A stretch of DNA of 64,000 nucleotides, from positions 190,129 through 254,128 of the forward strand of contig MU006238.1 in NCBI GenBank assembly GCA_010093685.1, written 5' to 3'. This document shows positions 1 through 10,356 of this stretch, one piece after another. This DNA is from Ophiobolus disseminans. Taxonomy: Eukaryota > Ascomycota > Dothideomycetes > Pleosporales > Phaeosphaeriaceae. Under the pieces are notes generated by a model, which was not told where the DNA came from, did not search any database, and saw only the letters and a program-made list of their open reading frames with translations. How positions within the stretch are numbered: position 1 is the stretch's first letter; every line of letters begins with the position of its first letter. Position numbers and translations under genes: made by a program.

Positions 1-342
1 GGCTCCGAGCGAGATCCGCCAAGAGTGTATCTCTTCTACCATCCAAGGCTCTCTATCGAACGTACCGTTTTGGCGTTGCCGGGCTATATCATTCTATCCT
101 AACGCTTAACACGCGCGATAAGATTTCGACCGATGGCGCGTTCGACAGATTATAGCTACTCCAAAATTTGGCAATACAGCAAAGTCTGAGAAAACACTCA
201 GCACATCTTTTGAACTTTTCGGCAGTCTTCTCTGCTCGACATCAAACCGGCTCATCTCAAGTCTTAGCAGTACCAACTTTCGATCGAAACTTCCCGCGCT
301 GAGCTAGTCGTCTACCTCTGTCATATCCTCCGCTGCTTAGTA
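1..342. other. Left edge, no gene seen
   Basis: No convincing reading frame, RNA gene or repeat is visible between the window edge and the small ORF at 343. The stretch before that ORF is probably its upstream region. Confidence 0.5.
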
Positions 343-549
343 ATGGCGCCGTCAAGCCAGTCATCGAGCTTATCGACCTATGTCCAACCTTCTTCCCCAC
401 CGATACCGTTCGCAAGCGACGACGGGGAGTCAAATTACACGTTCGCTGTTGGCATCTGTGGCATTATTATCGCCATTGCCGCTCTTGCCGTTGCGGTATT
501 GCAGCTTCGAAAGACGAGAGCCATACGGGAGGTGTATGAGTTGGCTTGA
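343..549 (+). CDS. 68-residue single-pass membrane peptide
   Basis: The ORF encodes 68 residues: a Ser/Pro-rich N-terminus of about 30 residues, one hydrophobic segment (about residues 35-54) and a short basic tail containing LQLRKTR. A second ORF of exactly 68 residues at 10357-10563 has the same order: Ser-rich N-terminus, hydrophobic helix, then LQLR. There the reading frame continues past its stop into a coiled coil, so this copy may be a truncated relative of a longer family that keeps only the anchor. I do not recognise the family and propose no function. It could also be a decayed fragment that happens to stay open. Confidence 0.4.
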   Translation: MAPSSQSSSLSTYVQPSSPPIPFASDDGESNYTFAVGICGIIIAIAALAVAVLQLRKTRAIREVYELA

Positions 550-1092
550 GAGATATTAGCTTGGTAAGCAAGCTGTTCTCCACGTCGAGTTCGAACATTG
601 ACTCTACAATTAGATGTGGGCGTACAAACGGTCCTGTGGTGTTGCTAGAAGGTGACGTTTTCCCGATTGTTTACCATATGGCGCAGGTAGTGATACCTAA
701 GTAGGTGTATGAAGCTGCCTTGGTATCCACTAAGGCGTTTCGCCATAGCATCGCTCAATGCAATCCTTTTCACAATATTCTTGGAGACGTGCTTCCAAGG
801 TAAAGCGATCTCATGTCCCGGCAGATCGCATGCCGGGTTTCATGGTGGAAAGGACCGCAACTCGTATCACGTGAGCGCGGTGTTTCAGCCCCCGTCGTTG
901 CCTGGTGCCTGCGCCTCAAAGTGGACCGCGCCGCAGGGGGCCAAGCGTTTGTTCAAACACCCAACCCCGAAAGTTTGCGAATCCCATCAGCATTTGTTCT
1001 CACGCACGTCAATACTAAACATCTGAGTTGTCGTACTCACTTACTTCGTGGCCGCTGCATCCTCTACCCCAAACCCCGCGAAACAAGTCAAC
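550..1092. other. Intergenic, nothing supported
   Basis: Several short overlapping frames exist in this stretch, but none has a domain, splice-compatible structure or paralogue in the window. Confidence 0.4.
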
Positions 1093-1417
1093 ATGGGTCA
1101 AGGCCTATCCCAGCAGCGATCCGCGACACCGGAACCGGAGCTTAGCCCGGAAGAGCGAGCCCTGGCTCAGGCTGATGTAAGAGACCGCGATAACTTGAAG
1201 AAACCACTTCCTGACATGCGAAAAGATGCGTGCGAAACAGCAAGCTGCACTGGACAAACGTTTTGCGACTCAGCAGAAGAAGTCGACTGCAACGGCGGGT
1301 GTCGGCACTCAGGCTACGACTACATCAAAGAAGCCAACGGCGCTGGAGCAGATGAGCAAAGACAACGTTAGTTATAGGAATATGGACGCGCAGGTGGAAT
1401 GGCAAAGATGGGATTGA
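1093..1417 (+). CDS. Small protein with N-myristoylation-type start
   Basis: The proposed model is join(1093..1176, 1241..1417). Exon 1 gives 28 residues starting MGQGLSQQ, then a 64-nt intron opens with GTAAGA, has a CTGAC branch site and closes at AACAG. Both junctions are phase 0. The joined protein of about 86 residues is hydrophilic, rich in Gln, Glu and Ala, and has no membrane segment. The N-terminus fits the N-myristoylation consensus (Gly2, Ser6), which would place it on a membrane; that is inferred. Family unknown. Without splicing both halves run into other frames, so the intron is the main support for a real gene. Confidence 0.5.
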
Positions 1418-1836
1418 AGAAGAGCAGGTGAGGCTTTGACCCATTGCGCATATCTTGAGCCACAGGAGAAGACAGTATTCAAAGAGAGTAGTGAGGGCGA
1501 ATGGACGGGGAGGTGTAAACAACGGGTGTCAACGTGTTCAACTACCCCACATCTGCCAATGGACGGCGTCGCCATGCTGGAGTTCGAAAAATAAGTCGGA
1601 TGAAATTAACGAAGAACTACAGGAGCCTTTGAGATACCTCATGCGATGTGATGTTTCGGTGATGCGACAGAATTGGTGTACGCGGTGTGGAAGGCGCAGC
1701 TCAAGAGAGACGAGATGAGACCTCGGCCTCTAACCCTGATTCAGTTAGCAGTGTTGCTTACATAACAGCCGTGCTCATTGGTGATCCTCGATCCGGACTT
1801 TGAGGATGAGCTTCCTCGAACCCATCGAACACACAA
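1418..1836. other. Intergenic, likely promoter of the regulator at 1837
   Basis: No frame here shows recognisable protein features. It lies directly upstream of the Zn2Cys6 gene and probably holds its promoter. Confidence 0.4.
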
Positions 1837-3313
1837 ATGTCTGAGCAACGCGTCGCGAAACGAAAAACGCATACAAAGTCACGAAGGGGGTGCTTACCGT
1901 GTAAACAACGACATACTAAGGTATTTAAACGCGATTTCTTGACATCCTCTGCTAGCCAAGCGCTGTAGATCGTCCATGCTTCTACCATCTAGGCCATGTC
2001 CTTCATTGTATTATTGTTCCACCTTATTTCCTCTGAATCCGCGCCCGTCTTGATAGGTGCTGGATGTACTCACACTCTTTTCCATCTTCGCTACACAGGT
2101 CCAAACGTCACGCAAGGCTAACACGATGCCGTAGTGCAACGAAGCACGACCACGCTGCGCCAACTGTATTCGCCTCGACATTACTTGTACCTGGCCAGAA
2201 GCCACCAATGGCTCCTCGCCGAACCCCAGCTCTGGAGAAGGGCATGCTTCTCCGGCGTCCCACGGTCCTGCCCCTGATCTTTCTATTAGCAACTTCGACC
2301 TGTCTATCCCAGACATGCGACTGCTTCACCACTGGACCTCTCGAGGCTACAAGGCCTTACATCCAAGTCTTACGAATAGGAGTGACCTTTGGAGAAACGC
2401 CATGATTGAGCTTGGATTCGAACATCCCTTCCTTCTACATGGTATCCTTGCCCTTTCAGCAATCCACAAAGGCTCCTTTCTCTTACAGGCACAGAGACAA
2501 GATCTTCTTCAACAAGCGGACCTACATATTAGTCTTGCTCTAGACCCGTTTCGAAGACACCTTGAGACACCAAATGATCAAGCGGCTGTACCTATGTTCG
2601 TTTTGTCTTCAGTTCTGTTAACATACAACTTTGGTTCTGTTCAAGAGAGACCTGAAGACTCTATCAGTTCTTTGCACCATTGCCTAATGTTGCTCAATGG
2701 TATTAAAGTCGTGATAGGGCCTCACTGGGGAAAAATAAAGGACAGCCCTGTGCTCGCTCAAATGTTCGAAACATCTTCACCAGATGCAATTCAGCTCCTT
2801 AATACTCTTTCTAGAGGCGAAAAGCGGCACGAGATCTTACGCCTTACGGAATTGACGGAATTGATGCTCGATACCCACGATAAAACAGCATGCGCAGAGG
2901 CCATCGAAGACCTCCATGCAGTGGCCATCCGCGTCAGGCATGTGCGTATCGATCGTGATGAGTATCCGATCATTCTTTACTGGGCAGTAAGTCTCACGAG
3001 TCGCTTCTACGAACTCCTTGTGGCCCACAACCCTGTGGCATGTATCATCACGGTGCACTTTATCGCCTTAATTGCCCAGTGTCGACCAGTCTGGTGGCTC
3101 GAAAAGTGGCCTCGATGGCTCCTTGCTCATACCGAGCAACTGTTAGGGGCAACACCCGATCTACTCGAATGGTTACACTGGCCACGCGAGGTCATCGGCT
3201 CCGCGTCTGCGCAGGTCATCGCCACACCAACACCAATGTCTTCGTGGAGTCCGCCGGTCGCTAGCCTGGTACAGACTCCTCGAAACGAAGCGAACATGTC
3301 TTCACCTGGATAG
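1837..3313 (+). CDS. Zn2Cys6 transcription factor (Upc2-like type)
   Basis: The model is join(1837..1920, 2135..3313), giving 420 residues. Exon 1 ends inside the zinc cluster with GCLPCKQRHTK; exon 2 resumes with CNEARPRCANCIRLDITC. Together they give CX2CX6CX6CX2CX6C, a complete binuclear Zn2Cys6 cluster. The 214-nt intron opens GTATTT and has a GCTAAC branch before TAG; both junctions are phase 0. The rest contains the LLHHWTSRGY...HPFLLHGILALSAIH block and the late WWLEKW motif typical of the fungal-specific regulatory domain of Upc2-like factors. It should act as a nuclear DNA-binding regulator; the target is unknown. The nearest downstream gene is an RTA1 membrane protein, but no regulatory link is shown. 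Confidence 0.85.
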
Positions 3314-4025
3314 TTTTAAGGACGCCTGTATATACTCAGCATATTTTGGCGCGGCATCTACCATCGCTAGGACTGTTTGGGAATAGTTGGGATATGATAC
3401 CGCAAAGCCCCGAGGCTGAGACCTTATGAGGGACGGTTTTCTCGAGCCTGTTGCAATCAGCCAGGTTGTAATATTCAGCATAACCCTAAATCTTACCGAC
3501 ATCAATAAATCCGCAAGCTGAGGCCCGCGGACAAAAGTTCGCAGCCCCATTCGAAACCACGGGTGCCGAGGATTGACCGAGCGTATCAATTCAGCCATCG
3601 TTGTTGACGCTGCGGCTGCGGCCTAGGTCGAAAAGGTTTGGAATCACGAACCTCGTCGCCAAAGGACCGAGGAACGACGCGGCCCTGGGGCAGTGCAAGT
3701 AATATCTACTTCCGGCGGGACCATGGCTGATGAGCGCGACGAAGTGCACGAGCCGCTGAAACCCCCGTAAAGCGTATAGCTGCACGAAAGTGGAGATTCT
3801 CTCGGCAGCTTGCATCTTGCAGGGGACGCATCGCGCCAAAAACTGCTGCTTACATCCATACGCGCGATACGGTGGAATGAGATGGTACATGAGATTTAGA
3901 GACGTCCTGAACGTATAAGAGAAGCGAAGTCTACGTGATGGAGAGCGCACACTCACGGCAAGAATTACAGCCTCGTTTACTTCCGCGCCCACAATACCGG
4001 TACTCCGTCGGCCCTAACTCCGGCC
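3314..4025. other. Intergenic, nothing supported
   Basis: A reverse-strand frame of about 130 codons lies here but is basic, lacks any motif and overlaps the likely promoter of the RTA1 gene. I do not call it. Confidence 0.45.
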
Positions 4026-5175
4026 ATGTCCGATAACGATAACCGACCATCTCTTGACGACCCGACCCAGTGGCTGCCGTATCGCTACATACCGTCAAAT
4101 GTCGCTGCGATTATCTTCGTGGTTGCATTCGCAGCAACAACTCTCCTACATACCTTCCAGTTGTTGAGAAAGAGGACATGGTACTTTATACCACTCGTCA
4201 TAGGAGGTATCTGTACGTCAACCTTCCATCCTGTTTACTTCCGGTACATTATACTCATGATTTTCGACAGTCGAGACGATAGGCTTCATCGGCCGGATCA
4301 TCTCGCGCAATGACATCTGGGCGCTCGGGCCGTTCATCATGCAGACGCTGCTCATCCTCGTTGCTCCCGCGCTTTTTGCGGCATCGATATACATCATACT
4401 GGGTCGCATCATACTGCTAGTGGATGGCGAGCGCTACTCGTTAGTGCGTAAGAAGTGGCTCACAAAGTTCTTTGTGGCGGGCGACGTGCTTAGTTTTTTC
4501 ATGCAAGGCGCTGGTATGTGGTAGCGAGTTCGTCCAGGACGTACTCTCAGCTAACAGCAATTCTCAGGCGGTGGCATTCAATCCGGCGGAAGTTTGAGCG
4601 CGATGCACACGGGAGAGAAGATCATTGTCGGCGGTCTCTTCGTGCAGCTTTTCTTCTTCGTCTTCTTCATCATCGTCGCTGGCGTCTTCCACTACCGCCT
4701 CGTCAACGACAAGCCGCTCACGAAACAGTTTCCTCCTACCAAGCGAGGCCACAAGTCCCTCAACAGCACCTCGTCTACCAGCTTGGTGCACGATGACGCC
4801 CTGCCACGCGCGAGCGTGAACCTCAGCGAGTTGCCGTGGAAGCGCCACCTCTACAACCTATACTTCACAAGTGCTCTCATCGTCATTCGTAGCCTGTTCA
4901 GGGTCATTGAGTATCTCCAAGGCAATTCAGGATACTTGCTGAGTCATGAGGTGTTCCTCTACGTCTTCGATGCGTTGCTGATGCTGGCTGTCATGGTTAT
5001 GTTCAACTGGATCCATCCAAGCGAAGTCACGGAGACATACCAGAAGAGGCAGGTGGATACAAGGTCTACGGAGCTTCAGCAGGCGCATGATGGTGGAGAG
5101 TCTGGAAGCGGCCAGAGGGAGAAGAAGAGGAAATTTGGCGCATGGACACCTTCTCGACCTGATGCAGGTGCGTAG
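4026..5175 (+). CDS. RTA1-like seven-TM protein
   Basis: The model is join(4026..4206, 4271..4513, 4568..5175), 343 residues. The introns of 64 and 54 nt open GTATCT and GTATGT and keep frame across IGG/VETIGF and MQGAG/GGI. The translation matches the fungal RTA1 family: an N-terminal PYRYIPS region, then helices with the hallmarks ETIGFIGR, APALFAASIYI and GDVLSFFMQGAGGG, and a hydrophilic C-terminal tail of about 60 residues. Family members are plasma-membrane proteins linked to sphingoid-base export or resistance to lipid-active drugs in yeast (Rta1, Rsb1). The substrate here cannot be told from sequence. Confidence 0.9.
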
Positions 5176-6404
5176 TAGGAAGACAAATATTGTGGGGTTG
5201 ATTCTAAAGCAAGGGGTGATGTGGTGATGAGAGCTCATTGCATGAGTAGGACTGTAGGCGGGTGCTTTTGGTTTGAAGGCGTGCTTTCATTTGTCTCTAG
5301 GCGTTTCTGGAAGGGTCAAAGCGATCTAGAGGTTCAGTATAGACACAAGATGCATTTTCAAGAATGCTTCAAGACGCAATGCTTAAAATAGTATGCCAAT
5401 GGATCTTGTGGTGATAATGATCACTTCTTTTGCTTGACCCACAAATAGTCTCCACAGCGGTTCGCATGGTAGGTTTATGCAAAGGTCCGAAGACTACTTG
5501 TATCTGAGCTTACTCCGATATCAGACATGCGCCCACGCCTACTCGACGCCTTATGTGCGCTTCACCCTCCAGACGTCTTTCTCGTCTTTGACTTCGGCCA
5601 TGCCACCGATGCTACCGGCTCCGCCCAAACTCCACATGCGACCAAGAACCAACCAATGCCACGCCGGTATTCAGGTCGGGGAAGAGTACATATTGAATCC
5701 ATGGATACAGCGAGGTGAGGAAAACCCGTCGAAAAGTCCCTTTCTCCATCTTGGGCGCTATATCCCTCGTTTTTCTCTCAGGCAAGGGCTCGGTTTGGAC
5801 TATGTTCCCGCGACCAATCGCAATGCCAGCATTGAAAATCATGTATGGGCTCTCGTTTTCCCCAATAATACAAAAGCCTGTAATATATTCTGTTCACATC
5901 TCGAAGTTTTCGTAGGAAAAAAAGTTTGAGTAAGCTTGCACTCCTGGCACTCGTTGTCGAGCTACTTCAGTTAAAGAAATACCGGGCGTGTTGGGATACA
6001 CACGTAGGGTAGGCACACACACACACGTTGTGTCGTCCAACGAGGTCTAACGTACCGCCTCGATCCGGCTTCGGTCCGACTTGCAGCCGAGCTCAGGTAT
6101 ACCTTTGTAGAACCCACATTCATAGATCAATAATACCAATACCAAGTCACCAGAAGAACCTCGTTGTTGTCATTCACCCGTACGATCGTACAAGGCCTAC
6201 CAACAGGGCGCGCAATATGTTCCGGCAAGAATTCGTGTACGAACTGGAGGCAGGATGCTCAGAGGTATACTTGGCGTCAATCGCGAAGTCGATTGAGCAA
6301 CGATAGCTAATAGCTATGCAGCGGCTGTTACCAATGGAAAGACGATGGATGTATGATGATAGGATTGGGAAATGAATGTTTGGTATTTTAGAAGGGAAGA
6401 AATG
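5176..6404. other. Intergenic; short CA microsatellite
   Basis: Short overlapping frames occur, none with features of a real gene. A short (CA)n run lies at about 6013-6026. The right end abuts the solo LTR at 6405. Confidence 0.4.
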
Positions 6405-6566
6405 TGTCGGATGTAAGAGACAGGGCAAAAGTGAGAAGAAGGTTGTTGTATTGAGAGAGCTACATAGAGCGATTATATACACAACATGATGAGTAAGCCA
6501 GTGACTAAGAGTCACGTGGAGATGTAGTCCACATTGTACCATGTGAACTAATGTGCCAGGCTGACA
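6405..6566 (-). mobile_element. Solo LTR, 162 bp, copy A
   Basis: The 162-bp unit starts TGTCGG and ends GCTGACA on the plus strand, so both ends follow the TG...CA rule of LTRs. It is flanked by an exact 5-bp duplication, AAATG at 6400-6404 and 6567-6571. Copies of the same length occur at 8837 and 61723, and a diverged one at 30393. In LTR sense (minus strand here) the unit contains CACGTGA and a TATATAA box. No internal retrotransposon sequence lies beside it, so it is a solo LTR. Compared with the copy at 8837 it has about seven substitutions. Confidence 0.9.
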
Positions 6567-7142
6567 AAATGTATGATAATACGATGAAGTTTTGCCGCGC
6601 GGTTCTGTAACCAACATAAGGGACTTGTGCGCCACTTGATAGTATAGGAAAACAGCCATCTGTAAGACACCAGGTGCGATGTATCATGGGAGTACAGTCA
6701 GCGTATTGCTTTGCGACGCACCGTCAATCACGTAGGTGGCTGCAAGCCTGGTGTAGACACAAAAGATACGAAACTTGAAAAGAAGCGTCAGTTTGCCGCT
6801 GCCCTACTGCCTTTCGGTAAGTCGTAAGCCACAAAAGGCCAACCTTGACAACTACATCAACGTGGGCGAAAATTGTTCTAGGACCTTGAAAGTATCTGTA
6901 GACATACAGGATAGTGTATTCGCCTGTGACAATGCGAAAAGTTGAAGCGGGGAGAGTATTGACGAGCTCGATGGTTCAGCGGCTTAGGCATGTATGCCAA
7001 AACGCGATCGCTTTGTGAAAGTAATGCTGACCATGTAGTTTTTGACGCAACAGAAGATGTTTGCGAAAGCTTTTTCGGTAGTGTTGATAGGTGGGAGAGT
7101 ATCGATGGGTGGTAGAGCATTAGTCGGTAAGGCTTCCAGTAT
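6567..7142. other. Intergenic, nothing supported
   Basis: This stretch lies between the LTR and the 3' end of the reverse-strand ankyrin gene. No coding, RNA or repeat signal is visible. Confidence 0.4.
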
Positions 7143-9642
7143 CTACCTCTCCTGACATATGGCTGAAGTGGCAGACCCGGAGCGTTCGCAGCGTTTCGTG
7201 TGCCGCAAGAAATTATCCTTTCGCGAGAAAATCTTACTGCAGACGGTGCACGTAAAGTTCTGCCCCGACCAAGTGCTTGTGCCATGTGCAGCATGTCCAT
7301 GTCGCGCGAGGTCAGATCTGAGCTGAAACTTGCGATTGCAGGAAGGGCATGAAAATTGTCGACTGTTTATACGGCGAGCGTGATCACTACACCATCAGCA
7401 ACTTCACATCAATGAGTGGTGCTAAAGACATACCGTTTTGCGCCAAGGGTGCAAAATGTGAGGTTGCAGACACCACATCGATGTGACATGTCGCTAGAAG
7501 GTAGCCTTTTAGCTACGTCTATTGTATCGGTGCGCGCAGTCAAACTACGGGGCGAATTAGGAGGTTCACACTCCAAGTCCGAAGGAGCTGACAACGGGCC
7601 TTTAGAATCGCTTGGGAACACATCATGGGGGCGTGTTACGGCAAGTAATGCGTCCGTGAGTCTGAGGGAGATTACGTAGGGAGCGTTATCAGTAGAAGTG
7701 TACATGTATGACCCCGGCACTACCGTACTGCTTGTTACCAGTGTCGATGATGGTGGTGGTGGTGGTGGAATTGATGCAGGCATTGGTGCCGGTGCTGATC
7801 CTGCTGTGAAGGCTGATTTTGATGTCGACGTAGATGGAGGCCACTCTATCGGTTTGACAAATGTATCAATTTGTTTCTGTATCTCCCAGTAACCTCCTTT
7901 TTCTGCGTACCAGGCCGGTTTCCGTTCTTTATTGTTGACGACATGAGGACATTCCGGGACCTCGTTGAGCAAAAGATCTACCACTCCGACGTGGCCACTC
8001 ATTGCCGCTAAGTGCATAGGAGTGCGGCAACGTCCGTCCATTGTCTTTAAAATGTCCTGATTTGATGAGTGATCGCGAAAGTGCTTGATAATGTTGGTTC
8101 GACCGCAAATGGCGGCAAAGTGAATAGGGCTGAGTCCATCAAGGTTGGCCTCATCCATTACTCTTCTGACGAACTCTGCATAGTCATGCTGCTGAACCTT
8201 CACCAGAGCTTCGAGATAACCCTGACAGACTGCGATGTTCAGGACAGAGAGCGAGAGCCAGTCCATGGTTCTATCAAAGAGGATGTTCGGGTGCTCTGCA
8301 ATAACTTGACCCAGAAGTAAAGAGTCTTTGCGCAAGCAAGCCAAGTGCACGGCGGAACGACCCCAGCGATCCTTATTATCGAGGTTTTCTGTTGGCCATT
8401 GTTGTCGAATACCGGCATCATGTTCCATGAAGTATGGCGAACGACCGAGAACGTCAGAGAGTCCGTTTCTGCGAACTTCATTGGAAATTATTGGTGTCAA
8501 CAATACTTCTTTTGGCACGAAGATCTGAGTTTCAAGCAATTACTGCCTGCTTGCGTTCGAAGGAGGGAGCCCGTCGCTGGTCCAATCAAGACGGTATTTG
8601 TTGAGCATAGCTTGCCATTCTCCCGACAGTTTTTCTCTGCTATGAAGAAGTCGTTTGGCTTCATTGGCGGTACAGACAGGGTTTGTGCACTGTCGCATTC
8701 GAGCGATTTGTAAAAGGTACGCAATACCATGGTGGCCGTCGGTCTCATATGCAGCTCGCGGATCTGTGTGCTGAGATGCCGACACACAGATAACACTTTG
8801 GACGACGTGCAGCAGGAGACCTTGGATATAGACAGGTGTCAGCCTAGCACCTCAGTTCACATGGTACACTGTGGACTGCATCTCCACGTGACTCTTAGTC
8901 ACTGGCTTACTCATCATGTTGTGTATATAATCGCTCTATGTAGCTCTCTCAATACAACAACCTTCTTCTCACTTTTGCCCTGTCTCCTACATCCGACAAC
9001 AGGCATCCTCTTCAGCTCAGTCTTGATGTTGTTGATAATTGGTCGAAGCCACCATAAGACATGGTCAATTTCTATTGGGTGTGTTGGTGTACCATCGTAA
9101 AGACGGAAAGGACCTAACAATTCCCGAACCAAGGCACACATCTCATCGAGGGCCATCTGTATGAGGTATTGAAGGCTCAGAAGTATCAGACTGTGACTGT
9201 CAATATCAATCATCACATATTTAAAGCTTCACTTACGCGTCGTGGGCCAACTCCGAGCTGTCAGCATTGTCAAGCGTCGCTCCGAGCAGGCTGAGAAACT
9301 GGGGCGTACCAGAACCTCTGTTTGGGGTTCCTGGAGGCTTGAAGGAAGACACATTGCCCGCTGCGGTCCAGTACACTCGAGGCTTCTTACCCTGCATCGT
9401 TGGCATGTCTTGTCTGCCGATGGTTGCTCTTCAAATATACACTAATTCATTCTTAGCGACCCGTAGTAATTTCTGATTTGCTCGTGGCTTACCTTCAATT
9501 TCGTTTTACGACAAGCAGCGCATTTGTTGTACTCCAGTATGCGAGGTACTGCACGCTTCCGGCGAGGAGGCAGAGCTGCAGCCGTGTTAAGCATTGAGCA
9601 TAATGTCGCCATGGGATCCGCTTGAAGTGTAAACCTGAGCAA
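7143..9642 (-). pseudogene. Zn2Cys6-ankyrin-C2H2 protein gene broken by a solo LTR
   Basis: Read on the minus strand. Exon 1 (9642 or 9594 to 9493) ends KCAACRKTKLK. After a 51-nt intron, exon 2 (9441-9237) continues C...TCQRCRVRSLECTGPQ, completing a Zn2Cys6-type cluster. A 40-nt intron follows (9197-9236). Exon 3 (9196-7434) holds a helical region, at least three ankyrin repeats (GLSPIHFAAICG, TPMHLAAMSGHVGVVDLLL) and a Pro-rich linker. A 71-nt intron (7363-7433) leads to exon 4, with two zinc fingers: CPSCNRKF...H and CTVCSKIF...HTKRC. Three lesions: the solo LTR at 8837-8998 interrupts exon 3; an in-frame TAA lies at 8540-8542; and after TGPQ the frame must shift by one nucleotide, unless 9338-9390 is an intron, which would remove the sixth cluster Cys. 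Probably a former nuclear regulator. Confidence 0.85.
8837..8998 (+). mobile_element. Solo LTR, 162 bp, copy C, inside the ankyrin gene
   Basis: The unit runs TGTCAGCC to CATCCGACA and is flanked by an exact 5-bp duplication, ACAGG at 8832-8836 and 8999-9003. Removing the LTR and one duplicate copy joins the two halves of the ankyrin gene in frame (KRM-P-V-YIQGLLL on the minus strand). That fixes the insertion as a clean retrotransposon event in a coding exon. It differs from the copy at 61723 at only about two positions, so it is recent. Plus-strand orientation is set by TATATAA at about 8922-8928. Confidence 0.92.
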
Positions 9643-10356
9643 TGTCGAACACGTCTCGAGTGCTGTCGCGTAGTTAGTGATTATCCTCCTTGGTGTGGGA
9701 AATGGTAGGCACAGATCCAGTTATAAACGCGCCGCACTAAAGTGCGAAAGAGCAGCGTGTGTTGCTTTCTTAGCGATAGCCGGCAGGTGCGCCTCAGCCT
9801 CGAGGGTTGAGTCGTTGGAACGTGGGGCCAATCAGCGCAGTTTTCCACCCTCCTGGAACAGCCCCGACCGGTAAGGCAATGCAGGTGCAGCTGAAGAACA
9901 CACCCACTCACAACGGCCTCGCACTCCCGCAGTGTCTAGGAGTGTTTAGCGTGGCCAAAGTCGATGCGGCTATGCTGGAGCTCGTGCCGTCCCAAGAAAA
10001 TCTGACCACTTATATGAAAAGCGCAATACAATGCGAACGTGGTGATCGGCAGCAGCGACGAGAAAGCATGAGGAGCCTGCGCCCATCATGAAGCGGACCA
10101 ATACGTCTCTGATCGCAATAGACGCACTGGTACATCCTTGCGGTGATGTCGGCACATGTCGGTAGAGGGAGGCGTCTGGTACTAGTATGGTTGACAGCCT
10201 GAGCTCGCTTAGGGCAACCATACCATCGACAACGTGATATAAGAATAAGTGAACGCTTCTCTAGACACCACGCTCGATCAGGAATACTTTAACTTTTCCA
10301 GCTTCAGCATCAAAAATACCATCCTTGAACGAGCATCTGGCTGGAAATCAGGTTTC
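9643..10356. other. Intergenic; upstream of the ankyrin gene
   Basis: No convincing gene. The left part is probably the promoter of the reverse-strand ankyrin gene. Confidence 0.4.

Noticed and set aside
709..1145. Overlapping 105- and 110-codon plus ORFs
   Set aside because: No domain or paralogue; the spliced model from 1093 explains the coding signal better.
3591..3992. 133-codon reverse ORF upstream of the RTA1 gene
   Set aside because: Basic, motif-free composition, no paralogue, and it overlaps the likely RTA1 promoter; looks like chance.
6174..6659. 161-codon reverse ORF containing VHMVQCGLHLHVTLSHWLTH
   Set aside because: Most of it is the translated solo LTR; the same peptide appears at the other LTR copies (8837, 61723), so it is repeat sequence, not a gene.
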